A stretch of DNA of 64,000 bases from Carya illinoinensis (lineage: Eukaryota > Streptophyta > Magnoliopsida > Fagales > Juglandaceae), in NCBI RefSeq assembly GCF_018687715.1, contig NC_056767.1:6945001-7009000 (forward strand), in the 5' to 3' direction. The translations under genes were made by a program, and so were the position numbers. This document shows positions 1 to 10,802 of the stretch, one piece after another; position 1 is the stretch's first letter, and each line of letters opens with the position of its first letter. The notes under the pieces are model-generated. The model saw only the letters and a program-made list of their open reading frames with translations. It made no database searches and was not told where the DNA came from.

Positions 1-135
1 GCAGCCCTAGGAAAAACGAATTTCTGCACTTTTTTTTTTTTTTGCAACCCTAGAACAATAAAACCCTAGAATTAAAGATGCAATAGATAAAAGATAGAAT
101 TACACCTGATTGGAAAACTTGCTCTGATTACCAAA
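1..135 (-). mobile_element. Ty3/gypsy 5' internal edge with primer-binding site
   Basis: On the minus strand, positions 133 down to 118 read TGGTAATCAGAGCAAG. This resembles the initiator-methionine tRNA primer-binding site (TGGTATCAGAGC) with one extra A. It lies directly downstream of a CA-ended LTR-like sequence, as expected for the start of a retroelement interior. The rest of the element would lie left of the window. A short T run (about 30-43) is the only other feature. The call rests on motif and position; no coding sequence is visible here. Confidence 0.5.
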
Positions 136-741
136 TGATGTGAACCCCAATAGACTTGCTTTGAGACCCAACAACAATACTGGAAAAACAACCCCAAGAA
201 AGCCAAACTCAGGTATATGGATGGAGAATCTAGACCCAATGAGAACCCGTTCAAAGAACCTAGATTATATCAAAATCTAGACCCATTGAAGAACCCGTCT
301 CAAGAACCTAGATTACAAAGGAAGAACGCCACAAAGGTTTTGATTTACCCTTGATAAGTTCAGAAGTTCAAGAAGAACAAGAGGAGGTCACTCAACTCTC
401 AATCACAATTCCATATAGTCTGCCTCTCAAATGAGGTTACAAGTGGTTTAAATAGACAATCCCCAAAACCCTAAGTAAACAATGCGTCGGGGTACTGTAG
501 CGTGAACAGTGCCATACGCCGCGCTACACTTACTTCTGAAACCCTAGTAAGACATAAAATTTTAACTTTCCAAATAAACCCTTGGCCAAAAATACAAGGC
601 CTTCCCAAAAATAACCCTAGTCCATTAGAAATAAGACATACGTGGGCCAAGCATCCTCAAGCCCACTTCTTCTAAATTAATAATAAAATACCGTTAAACA
701 AATTGAAAGCCTTAACAACAATAGGCCCAATCTCTAAGTCA
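136..741 (-). repeat. LTR of a Ty3/gypsy element (minus strand)
   Basis: This stretch lies between a polyprotein tail (right) and a primer-binding site (left), where an LTR is expected. Read on the minus strand it starts near TGACTTAG and ends near GTTCACATCA, giving the canonical TG...CA ends. A TATA-like sequence (minus TATTTAAACC, about 450-459) would be its promoter. The exact right edge is uncertain because the preceding reading frame's stop codon overlaps the proposed first bases. Confidence 0.45.
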
Positions 742-945
742 TGTCTTCCATAGCTTGTATCAAGTGGATCAAAACTGGTTCTTTTTCCTTGAAGCCCATC
801 TTGAGTGTTGGGCTCTTCCTAGCTTCATCCCAAGTGGATTGCACCAATCCTTGCATTGCTTCCTTGATCTTCTTGGCTCTTGATCTTGTAATTGGCCCAT
901 CTGGAATTTGCAAGGGATCTTTAAGGGTAGCTCCACCTTGGTTCC
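734..945 (-). pseudogene. C-terminal tail of a Ty3/gypsy polyprotein (fragment)
   Basis: The minus-strand frame ending at a TAG near 734 encodes a tail containing GPITRSRAKKIKEAMQGL. That pattern is seen at the C-terminus of many plant gypsy gag-pol polyproteins, from memory of the family. The frame is lost to the right at about 945, where the sequence switches abruptly to a different LTR that is shared with the right-hand duplicated block. No protease, reverse transcriptase or integrase motif belonging to this piece is present. It is a remnant joined to the block by insertion or recombination, not a gene. Confidence 0.5.
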
Positions 946-2051
946 CATCATCAACCAATCACACAAACAACTCTATCCTCCAATCCATCTGACCCCCGAC
1001 TCCTCCGACTCAGTCCGGCACAACCAACCAATTCACAGTAAATAAGAGTTAGTGCAAAAATATAATTAAATCTCAAAAGTTCTTTTAGAAAAATACTTAC
1101 AGTGCTCTAATATAATATTTGGAGGATCAATGAGCTCTAAAAGATGGCGGCAAAGCAACGTCACAGTGCAACATGCACTATGGTCATGAGTCTCAAAACA
1201 CCCAAATTCAAACGGAGGCAAACGAAGATTAGGAAAGGTTAGGGTAGAGCTTAAGGGTGTTAGTGAAGCTAATGGTAGTGGTAGTTGGCCGAGGGTGGCG
1301 GTGTAGGCAGTTGTTGAAGGCCAAAAAGCCCAAATAGGAAAATGTGATGGTTGAGATTTACCGGTAGCAGATCAAAACTGGGGATGGGTGGTTTGGGTTG
1401 CTGGGAGGCTGGTGATAATGTGGTGAATAAATGGTGGCCGATGGTGGCGCGACGACGGCACGGGGGGGATTTTGGGCCACAGCTTAGTGGTGCGTGTGGG
1501 CTTAACGGTGGTGTTTGCAGAGTTGAAAATGGGTGGGTGAGGTCGTCAGCTGGAGGGGAAGGAGATGGGAGGGGAGGTGAGGCACATGGATGGCGCACGA
1601 CAGCGTTGTGGAGGCTTGAAGAAAACGACAAGGTAGAGGGTAGGGGCTTGGTCGCTCGGGAGAAAGGAGGGGCAGAGGAGAAATAAGAGCAAAAAAGAAA
1701 AGGGGAGGAAGAGAAAAGGAAAGAGGGAAAAAAGGAAAAATAGGAAAAGGAAAAAGCAAGGGAAAGAATTGAGGTCCAGTCCTCACAACTTGGGTCACAA
1801 AATTGATCCAACGAATGAAATTTTAAAACTATAACTAATAATTAATAAAAACCAACAATACAATAATTTAAAGTAAAAAATTAAACTGATTTAAATTAAA
1901 GAGCAATTTAAACATCAAAATAAATTTCACAACTTAAAAGTCATAAAATAAATCCAACTAAAATCCAATAAATTTTAAAATAAGAGAACCAATTTTTAAA
2001 TCAATTAAAATACTCATTCAATAAAAATACACTAAAATACGGGGTATCACA
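946..2051 (-). repeat. Partial chromovirus LTR (family L1, copy a)
   Basis: This matches 53301-54406 and, more distantly, 46830-47937. On the minus strand the LTR would begin TGTGATACCCC at 2051 and run leftward, but it is cut at 946 by the gypsy remnant. It has a pyrimidine-rich minus-strand segment (about 1680-1760) and TAAATAAGAG-type AT-rich stretches. The long minus-strand frame across 1269-1811 is low-complexity (Pro/Ser/Phe) and is not treated as a gene. Confidence 0.75.
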
Positions 2052-4233
2052 TCGTTTTTGCCTAAGGGAAGTAAAAACCCTAAAGTCTCTTCTATTTCTC
2101 TGCCCTCACTCTTGCACCACCCACTTCTTCCCCTTTTTTATTTTTTTCCTAGCAGGCAGCGACTGTGCCCCCACCCACATCCACCATGTCAGCATGGTTA
2201 ATGCCTTCTCTGCCACCATCAAACCACAGCACGTCAACCCTATTCGCTATCGAGTTCTCCTCAAGCTGTGCATGGCTTCTTTTGGCCATGTGAGCACCAC
2301 CAATCAGACCTATAACCCACACATGCGTGCGTTTGGTCATTGCGAACCCCTACTTTATAGTCTACATATCACCCGGTTTGCCCAATCACCGCCGATAGTG
2401 AGGTTCATCCTGAGTGGGCCGTTCCACCTATAAATCGCTTCCTCTTTGAAACCATCCCAAAACACCCTCTTCTTCTATCAAATATTGTCTCATCGCCTTC
2501 CTCTCTCTTAGATCTTCATTTCCATAATCTTTAAGAGAATCTTTTTTTTTTTTTGGGGTGGTGGGGGGGGGGGGGGGAGGCCTAGCAGAGGGGATCCCCC
2601 CCCCCCAAAAAAAAAAAAGATCCACCCCAACCCAAGCCCAGAATTCCCCTGTTGGATCTACTCCGCCATGCACCACCATCCTCCACTGAGGAAATCCCTT
2701 CCTTCACTCATTGTCATGCCAGATCTGCCTCCCTTTAATTTTTCCTAGTTGTAGATCTCTCCATTTTGACCAGATCAGCCACTGCCTCTGCTACACCACC
2801 ACCGCCACCTTTGTAAGCCGTGTGACCCTACAATTTTATTGTTTATTATTTTAGTTGGCGTTATTAATTATTGGCAGATTTTTTCCACTTGCTGCGACAC
2901 TCACTCACACACACTCGTGCGATCTCTTAGATGGCACGTGCGATCATCCAGAAATTTCATTTTGTGTATTAAGTAAAACCCTAGACCGACCTTATATTAC
3001 TAATGCTGGAAAACTGTGTTTTGTTGCAATGTGGTTGTGATTGGTTAAGTGGTCGAGGGCCTTGTGAAGTATTGGGATATAAATATTGTAGCTGGTGTTG
3101 GAATTGTTGGCCGAGGGCTAGGTGGAGCTTTGGGAATTGTGTGTAGTTGTGAAAAACCTGACTCTTTGAAACTGTGAAAACTGTGTTGTTTGTTGCATTG
3201 TACAATTGTCATGTCATCCAATAACTGCCTGTCATGCATATGCATTTTAATTGTTATTTCTTGTCGTGATTTTATTAATTGTGCTCTGTTCTATAGTTGT
3301 GCGGTGAAATCGGTAAAATTGTGTTTTTGGTGTCAAAATATTAAAAGCATATTTTTGTGGGTACCCCAAGTCGAGATGAGATATTATCTTGGTGTACCTT
3401 CTCTAGTCATTCGAGAGTGTGTAAAACTAAGTGACGTCCCCTGAGTTATCATCGGGCAACAACATGCTTGGCTAGGATGGTAATGCTCTTGGTACGACTT
3501 TGTGGCCCCTTTGCTGGTGGGGGCTAAAGGATGTCTAGTTATGTACGTGCCGGGAGCAGAGTTGGGCATTATTCGTTACGAAATCACATGCACGGTCGTT
3601 ACCCGTGGTGTGATAAAAGAACCAGAGTGTACGGATGGTTCTTAGGGAAGATCATAGTGCACACCGTAATTAAATGAATGTCACTTGTGTAAATGTGATT
3701 TTTGGCATAAGTGGCTTTAATTGAAAAAACTTTTGGGTAAAGGGTACAAAAAGAGTGTTTTGGATAATCTCTTATTATTGCTGTCCATGTTTGTTGTATG
3801 CATCCATGTTTGGAATTCTTGGTTGTTGATTTGTGGTTTTACTTCTTGGGATTGCGAGATCTCATTGTGGTGTTCCCACCTACGCTTCCATTTCATAGAC
3901 TCATAGACTTTGATGCAGAGGATGGGTTTGAGCATGATAGACCTACTCCACCTGAGGAGTGATGACCTGGGGTTTATTTCCATTGTAGTTAATGGACTTT
4001 TATTTTTATTCTTATTTTTTATCAGCTAGATGACTATAATAATTTTATGGAGGACTTCTTAGTGGGTTGTATTTTAATTTTCTAGTACTTAGTTTTAGAC
4101 TACTTTAATTATTTTTATGCTGTGTTTATAAACTGTACACACTTACACTTGGCAATGGGGTGTGTGACTAGAGTGGCCATCATCCCGGTGTCGTGAGTCC
4201 TACTAAATCACATGTGGGGTCGAGGGTACCACA
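2052..4233 (+). repeat. Plus-strand LTR-like unit (family L3, copy a)
   Basis: Although it lies in the opposite orientation, this unit is recognisably homologous to the chromovirus LTRs. The stretch at 3355-3660 (GTACCCCAAGTCGAGATGAG and onward) aligns with the reverse complement of 46370-46640. The stretch at 3898-3965 aligns with the reverse complement of about 45880-45915 and 52385-52440. It ends near GGGTACCACA at 4233. No primer-binding site or polyprotein follows, so it reads as an isolated or truncated LTR. Confidence 0.55.
2541..2619. repeat. Homopolymer inverted repeat (T/G arm, C/A arm)
   Basis: A run of 13 T and about 20 G (2542-2577) is followed by a 17-base spacer and then by 11 C and 12 A (2596-2618), so the arms can pair. 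In the right-hand copy (about 54905-55020) the corresponding place has ordinary sequence plus a single C run. The spacer AGGCCTAGCAGAGGGGA here is the reverse complement of the CCCCTCTGCTAGG present there. A local inversion or template switch is therefore specific to this copy. Confidence 0.7.
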
Positions 4234-7200
4234 CTTACATAAATGTGTCATGTCAATTTGTAGTATTTAAATCCAAGAAAATCACTTACCACCAACCTAG
4301 ACATTCCGATGACAAATGCGAAAGCAAAATAAAAGTAATATTTAGTCAATGCTAAATGGAATGTGACAAACAATGATCTATTGCTTTTAACAGGCATTAA
4401 GATGTTGGAGGAAAAAAGAATCAATGTTGACATCAATATAAATTATAACTAGAAAGTTGGATTTTTACCTTCAGAATTGATTGGGAAAGTGTGCCAGCCA
4501 AACTGTCACATTCCACAACCCAAGCAGACCCATAAGGAGTAATGACATTCACTAGGCTTCACTCTCTATGGATTCTTCACTGAGTCTGGCTATTAATCAC
4601 AAAATAAACTAGATATTTTGTCAATCAGGGGTGCTGGGAATGAGAGCTATAAATAGAATGAAATGGAGACCACAAGATTCCCCCTATGCTCTGTTTTTCT
4701 AAGATCAACGAAGTGCAATGAATTCAATTTAAAGTCATATTCATCAAAATAGTAAATATTTATGCCTTCTTTGGGGGAAGAGTTGTGCAAGTTAGAAGTG
4801 TACCCTACCCACATGGCAAAATTTCAACATGTCAAACATTGTATGGAAGGAATTGTAGAAAGAAATTATATAGTTTGTCTTGCAACATATATAGCCTATG
4901 ACAAAAACCTATAAGAAAACTAATACTCCTGCTATTGGTTCTGCTCAGCAACTCATTTCTCAGTTCAAGCTTCTCAATACACTTATACCGAGAGAAAATG
5001 AAATGGGACCAAGAGGAGTAAGTGCATGTGGGAGAGAGTTGTAACACTAACACACCAATCTAATATTATAAGCAATAAGATACGGATAAATTTATCGAAC
5101 TTAAATTAGGTTTAATGGGTCATATTGAGCAAGCCCACTAGCTATTATTATCTAAGATTGATTAGAAGATTTTAATTTGGCACATTGACCAAAATATTAT
5201 TTTAAGGCCATTAAAGTTTAATGGATGATTTTAAATAGGTTAGGGGCCCAATTTTTATTATGATGGCTTAATGATTTTATTGAGCTCAATAATTGAATTA
5301 AATATTTTATTGACCAAGTGAATTCCTTTTAAATTAGTATTAAGCTCAAGAAATTATTTATAGCCCTAAATTATTTATTGGACGGGTCTAGAATTTAAAA
5401 TTGACTCGTTTGGAATGTCAAGATAATTAGACCTAGCCATGTATATGAGTGTTGACACCAACTTATGATCCAAAAGCCACGAAATAGGCCCAACCCGTGT
5501 GCATGAAGCTTAACTCGTGAAACCAGATTCAGACCTGCATGTATATAAGCCATGTAAGACATCATCTTGAACCTAAAACTAGGGCTGCCACAAGTTGTCA
5601 ATGCAGTCTCCCTCTTTAAGCCGAACCCCACGTTGCAGCCTGTCCCATGCCCATGTTCCAGTCCAATGAACTCGGCCCAGTCCGCACGCTGGGCTCCTCC
5701 CCATACATTCAAGTTTTAGCACCAACTTATGCCGTACAGATCAAGAAAACCACCAAAGAAATGCAGCCTTAAGCCACCATTCAAACCACCTCTCCTCAGC
5801 CTCAATAGCACGTCCAGCAGCCCTCCTACACTGTAGTTCCTCTCATCATCGCACAATGAGTTGTTGCACCGTAACCCAACCAAGTGCAAGCTGCCATGAA
5901 CCATTGTTCCATGCAAAAATTGTTGCTCCCTCCAAACTTACTTACTCCGCACAACACCGAACACATCCTTTGTTTTCAGTGATCGAAAAAATGCATCCCA
6001 CCACAGAAACTAGCTTCCTTTTGTCTCCACTGGATACCACCCAACCTAACCATGCACAGCTCTTTTGCCCACAATCGCGCGCACGGCCGCTAAGCCATAC
6101 TCAGCCTTAACCTAGTCAGTCCCGTCAATGAAAGCTCCACCTAGGACAAGCACACCTCACTTGCACATTGTAAATGGACAACGTATTTTGTTACCTACTG
6201 AGGTTGATTTTGTGAAAAACCTGCATATTTTACAACAAAAATAATCTCGATTATTTTCTACATTATTCCTTATTTCTGATTATAAAAATATAGCATTTGA
6301 TCATAATTAGCGTAGACATGAGCCATTTTTATACTTTGTTCCTATACGACATAAAATTTGAATATAATGTTTGAAAATTTTATCTGATTATATGATATGT
6401 ATCTGGTCAGTACTCTGTTATGATATGATATTGAGAATGAAAACCCTGAGGCTTAAGATTTTATTTTGCTTTGGTTAAGGGAGCTGCCATGGGCTATAAT
6501 AGTGGCCTCCAGCTTGCCATGAGTAATAATAGTAGCCTTCAACCCTGCCATAGATAATAATAGTGGCATCCGACCCTGCCACGAGTATATTTGTGGTATT
6601 TATTCTGAATGCAATTGCTTTGATGACATGGTAATTTATATTCTACTTTACTATCCATAGAATGCACAACTCCGCCACAAGGTAAACATGACATTTGTTT
6701 TGAGTGCATCCCTTAGGTGATAAAATAGTGATTTATTTTTTACTTGGCTAACCACATATATGCACAATCTTGCCTAGGGAGTAAAGTTAAATATGGCCTC
6801 TATTTCTATTTTTGATGTTGTTAAGTATATTTGTGCTTTAGGTCTTTTGTATATATTATTATTGTAATGAAATTCTTTTGGAAATACCCTTGCCCTATCT
6901 TTTAGATCAACTTTCAGTTTTTGCATTTTGTAATTGGCTAATGTTTACACACTAGTATAGATTTGCTGCTTACTGAGTCGGTGAACTCGCCCATTTATCC
7001 ACCATTATTGTTTCAGATGACCTTGAAGGTTGTGACAATTGGAATAAATGGCATGTGATAAGATTGTAAAAGAAAAGTGAGATAAGGCCATATGGCATAA
7101 GTGGATTAGTCTCAGTAAGAGGAATTTCTCCCATGTTTAGTTTATTTTGTTTGGGAAAAGTTCTTGAGACATTTGATTTTGGAAGTTTATTGTATCGAAG

Positions 7201-7430
7201 TTATATATTTTGTGGATTTCATATTAAAGGGGATCAGCCTTGACTATGGGGAGGAAAGGGTTTCGGAAACATACCTTGTAGCAGATCGAACACCTTGTGG
7301 GAGTAAAAAAGTTTTGACTAGGGAAAGATCAAAGAAGAAGGAGACGATTTTCACTTTGGCTGAAACACAAAACTACCAATTGATATGCCAATGCCATTAA
7401 AACTATGGAAAATGTCAATGACATCATGTG
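4234..7430. other. Noncoding duplicated interval, LTR-like remnants
   Basis: No credible gene is seen. A TATA-like TGTATATAAGCC (about 5537-5548) and a stretch ending CTTACTGAGTCGGTGAACTC (about 6971-6990) before TTTCAGATGACC resemble transcribed parts of gypsy LTRs. This probably represents another decayed LTR in plus orientation. All of it recurs at 56638-59898. Short frames here, such as the minus-strand frames near 5395-5916, are disrupted between the two copies, which argues against protein coding. Confidence 0.5.
6480..6590 (+). repeat. Short tandem repeat, about 30-33 bp unit
   Basis: Three to four degenerate copies of a unit like CTGCCATGGGCTATAATAG follow each other (GCTGCCATGGG, TTGCCATGAG, CCTGCCATAG, CCTGCCACGAG starts). 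The same array is present at about 58942-59050 in the right block. It was therefore part of the sequence before duplication. Confidence 0.7.
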
Positions 7431-7933
7431 TGATGCCCCCGACCCCCACGTACGGAAACTTGGTAATTGAGGCATCCGGAATGATGACAACATGGGTCAC
7501 ACATTCCATCGCCACGTGTTAAGTGTGTGTACATGCAATACATGTACAACAAATAACGCAACGGAATAATTAAGGTCAGTCAACTAAGTTCCAGAATTGT
7601 TTAAATACAAGTTCGCTTAAACATAAGCGTACCAAAAATATTACAATTAACCAGTATAAATATAATACAAATAAAAAACAATAACCAAAAGCAGGAAATA
7701 AATCTCAACCCACGAGTGATCCCTGATCATTCCTCCAGCGGATTCGCATCCTCAGGCTCAACCTCTTCATCACCTGCGTTAAATTCTACGGTACCAAGAA
7801 ATTGTATTGCAAGTAAGTAATATTTCAAACAGACCATAAGATAAAAATACATTAACGCAACAATAATATGCATGAACGTGATTGCATATGCATAAGACCC
7901 AAAAATCATCATTTTCCGAAATAACCAATTTTT
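7431..7933 (-). repeat. Partial LTR (family L2, copy a)
   Basis: It begins TGATGCCCCCGACCCCCACG and is a diverged relative of the LTR starting TGACGTCCCCAACTCCCACG at 52079. Both continue with matching blocks (TGACAACA, GGGTCA, GTTTAAATACAAGTTC). It matches 59899-60401. The rest of the LTR is missing here because a MITE begins at 7934. Confidence 0.65.
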
Positions 7934-8113
7934 GTATTTGGTTTAGAAGTCTCGAAAAGTTGTAACAATTAGGTAATGATTAAATGAAAAGGTTGAAAAT
8001 TTAAAATTGAAGAGTGTTTGTATTTGTGGTATTTGAATATTAAAATAAGATGGGATGTGATGATATGAGATGAGATGGAATGTGAGACTCTTGCTATCCA
8101 AACCAAGCCTAAG
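7934..8113. mobile_element. MITE, Harbinger/Tourist-like
   Basis: This AT-rich element of about 180 bp has imperfect terminal inverted repeats: TTTGGTTTAGAAGTCTC at the left and the complement of GAGACTCTTGCTATCCAAAC at the right. Internal strings such as GATGAGATGGAATG and GTTGTAACAATTA are shared with the other MITEs in this window. No coding capacity. Confidence 0.55.
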
Positions 8114-8115
8114 TG

Positions 8116-8720
8116 TCTATTTGCAAAGAAGATTTGGAGTTTCTCGAATTATTTTAAATTATCGTGTTATCTATTCGACCAATTAGGCATGTTAGACAAT
8201 GTAATATGAAGTGAGATAGTTTAACAATTGCAATAAATTTTATTTGGACAGTCCATCTCAACTACACAATTTCGATACGGACAACAATGTCAGAAGGAAA
8301 AAAACAAAGAACTTGAGAAGATTAGTACAATTTATTAATGTAAAAAATTAAATATCAATTGGCTGAAACCTCCCTCTTATTGTAATTAAGAAATATTATC
8401 CTTAATACTCCCCAGCCTTATTACACATGAATTGTATATCTGATCTGTTGTCATGTGTGAAATATGTATAGGCTTCATTCAATTTGTAGTCGATCTGATC
8501 TCTATGCTCCCCATGCACGCAATGCTACAAAAACAATAAGAATTGCACATTATAAGTTATAATGATGAAGAATAGAAAGTCCAAATTAACTGCCATAAAG
8601 TTGTTTAATCATTGCTTATCTTAAAGTTTAACAAAGACCATATGCACTCACTAAACAAAAGGGCAGATAGATGCAGACAACATAAAGTTCAAACTATGAA
8701 AGTGTAAAATATCCCTACAT
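8116..8720. repeat. Copy of the DUF247-upstream repeat unit (U1)
   Basis: Segments here match, at moderate identity, 23600-23850 (TTTCTCGAATTATT, TCGACTAATTAGGCA type strings), 21330-21660 and 30700-30870 (CTCTATCCCCATGCACG, AAAACAATAAGAA), and the sequence 100-280 bp upstream of the DUF247 gene (17560-17740). No gene is attached to this copy. Confidence 0.6.
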
Positions 8721-8754
8721 AGTACATAGGGATCTGAACATATCGATCAATCCC

Positions 8755-9600
8755 TTTCACTTAGCATATCGATCCAACTTTTGTAGAGATGCTCTGAGAA
8801 TCGTCACAAAATCCATGTCATCCTGAAGTAGCAATAATCTGTAACAAATTAACGTGGAATTGAACATTGTTTGGGAAACATTACCAATTATGAAATCCTT
8901 AATCTGGCTGTGCCTTAATTCATCTACGGCAGCCCCATTAGCCAGTGCAAATATTCCGTGGTTATTAGCCTTCAGTAGACGCCATCCACGACCATAAAAT
9001 GGATGGCCGAGGACTAGTTTTTTTGGCCACCGTGCCTGCCTGAATCCAAGATCCAATGCTAGTGTCACTAACCTTGCTTGTTGGAATGCATAAAGTAGTT
9101 GGCAGTCCAGTCATCTTCTGTGAGTTATTCTTATTTGGGTTGTAAAAGTTTTAAGCCATTACTTTGATCCAAGCTGTTTGGAGTTGCCTAACTGGGATAA
9201 TCCAACGAGTAATAGTTTGATGAGTAAAATAAAGCAGCGGTTCGAAGCAACGGTGCCTTGCCGCTGCTCTTGGCTTCATCGAGGACAGCTGCTCGCCATT
9301 CAATGAGGAGAAACCCAAGGTTTGACATTTCTGTTGCCATGAAGGGGTACTCCTAGTGAAAGTCAAGGCCAAGGCCATGGAAGTTGTTAATCCGGTCAAG
9401 CTTTATGGAGGAATCTATGAATGATTTACGAGAACTGGCTTGGTTAGCCATTGAAACAAAGGTGGAAGCTTAGAGTATCCTCTACCGATGGACAAAAGAC
9501 TTTTAACTGAAGGGTTCTGTTAAGGATGTTTTCCACACAATATTCACCAAAGCGATCAACTTGCAACAGAGAGCAATGACGGCCTAGTGAGCCTTATGCA
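8755..9600 (-). pseudogene. GH18 (class V) chitinase pseudogene
   Basis: The minus strand encodes pieces of a plant glycosyl-hydrolase family 18 protein, which cleaves chitin-like N-acetylglucosamine polymers. Recognisable pieces in order are SSRKSFIDSSIKL near 9420-9460, the catalytic-loop region near 9350-9370, MSNLGFLLIEWRAAV near 9290-9335, and KKLVLGHPFYGRGWRLLKA near 8965-9025. NNHGIFA and SQIKDFIIGN follow. In the catalytic box (family pattern DxDxE) the second Asp is His and the Trp before Glu is a TAG stop. At least two further frame changes occur (near 9440 and 8850). The N-terminal third and the true C-terminus are not found. It is non-functional as a hydrolase. Confidence 0.85.
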
Positions 9601-10307
9601 CCTTCGGTGCCTAAGTTAATAATCACATAAATGGATATATTATGAAAGTCCTAGGATAGAGGTTACCTAGAATTACCATCTTTTGCCAAACATATAGACA
9701 TGGGACTTTGTTGATAAGTACGGGCCATGAATTCAATCTCCTAATTTCCCTTATTGGTTTATGTAACTGGCATAGAGATTGATAAGTAATTATACCAAAA
9801 ATGGTAGACTTATCCCTTCCAATTAATATAGACGAGTTTTTCACTATTTTTATAGACCATCCTATCTTATCAATCTTGCGGCCACAATATTGATTCATAT
9901 TAGACTCTAAGACTCATGCATCTAACTCTTCACGACTCTGGGCTCGTATTACATGGGCCTCTTTATCGGGCTTGGGCTTATTAGGGTCAGAAAAGTCTTT
10001 CCAGTTACCTTGCTAGTTTCCGTCACGTGGACATGGTGTGAATTTATTATTTATTAAGTATAAATAGTTATCCTTCACCATTGTCTAAGGGTTTAAACCC
10101 TAACTTTTCTTTTTCTTCTTCTTTTCTTCTATAGCCTTCTCTTATTCTCCTGTGCTCTGCACCATCCCCCCTACAACCCGTGAGTTCTGCTCTACCACCC
10201 ATGCAAGCCACCACCTTGCCTCCACACGTCATCACTATCCTCGCCCCTTTTACACACTTTGGCCACTATCCTTACTTCCCCAATCCATGCCACCTTCTCT
10301 CTCTACC
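9601..10307. other. Intergenic, promoter-like stretch
   Basis: No gene is recognised. The minus-strand frame 9623-9898 has no family resemblance. A TATA-box-like TATAAATAG at about 10059-10067 is followed by a pyrimidine-rich leader (10095-10145). It looks like an LTR or gene promoter leading toward the RING-H2 remnant, but its origin cannot be decided from sequence alone. Confidence 0.3.
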
Positions 10308-10802
10308 TCTCGGTATAGGGATATGCGACTTGACGTTGACAACATGTCTTATAAGGTAAAGTATACACTAAATTGAACTATATTTACCTGTTTATATTAG
10401 TTATTGTTCTCGTACTACAACATTTATTTTGAATTATAGGAGTTATTGGCTCTGGAAGAGCGTATTGGTAATGTTAGCACTGGATTGAGTGAAGAAACGA
10501 TTTTAAATCGTCTGAGACAGCGGAAATGTTCAATTGCAGTGGGGTCTCAGCTTGATGCAGAACCATGCTGTATCTGTCAGGTAAATGACTTACCTGACTC
10601 GGGTTTGCGCTGCTTGTTTTCTTCTCTTTGCCCAAATGACCGGTTTTCTTCTCTTTCTGAATTATTGTTTATTCATATGCAGGAGGAATACAATGAGGAA
10701 GATGATCTTGGAACTCTGGAATGCGGCCATAATTTTCATACTGACTGTATAAAATAATGGCTGATGACGAAGAATTTGTGCCCCGTTTGTAAAACGCCCT
10801 GA
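10308..10802 (+). pseudogene. RING-H2 E3 ubiquitin ligase pseudogene (MBR2/HIP1-like)
   Basis: Three exon pieces resemble the C-terminal end of plant RING-H2 E3 ligases of the MBR/HIP1-like group. Exon a (to 10355) has RDMRLDVDNMSY. Exon b (10440-10580) has ELLALEERIGNVSTGLSEE and the first two zinc ligands (CCIC). Exon c (10683-10802) has LECGHNFHTDC and then CPVC. The introns (10356-10439 and 10581-10682) keep GT and AG ends, so this is a genomic fragment, not a retrocopy. A TAA at 10755-10757 replaces the Gln normally before WL in the RING finger, and a TGA follows at 10800. All eight RING zinc ligands are still visible around the stop. The N-terminal part is absent. Confidence 0.85.

Larger units (their letters stand above)
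946..7933. repeat. Left copy of ~7-kb duplicated nested-LTR block
   Basis: The whole interval matches 53301-60401 in the same orientation, colinear except for small indels. One indel near 5000 removes about 60 bp here and about 38 bp in the other copy. Identity is about 95% by eye over sampled stretches. Each copy contains, in order, a minus-strand chromovirus LTR end, a plus-strand LTR-like unit, about 3 kb of noncoding sequence and the beginning of a second minus-strand LTR. Homology stops sharply near 946 and at 7933. Open frames inside it are short and appear degenerate in both copies. Confidence 0.85.

Noticed and set aside
1269..1811. Long minus-strand open frame (180 codons), with similar ones at 47015-47611 and 53732-54166
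   Set aside because: All three lie at the same place in copies of one LTR. They are Pro/Ser/Phe-rich by-products of a pyrimidine tract, and frame and length differ among copies.
5395..5916. Pair of minus-strand frames conserved in the right copy (57962-58378)
   Set aside because: Conservation follows from the recent block duplication. The frames differ in length and end by indels, and no domain is recognisable.
9623..9898. 91-codon minus-strand frame next to the chitinase pseudogene as its N-terminus
   Set aside because: Its sequence does not resemble the GH18 N-terminal barrel or a signal peptide.
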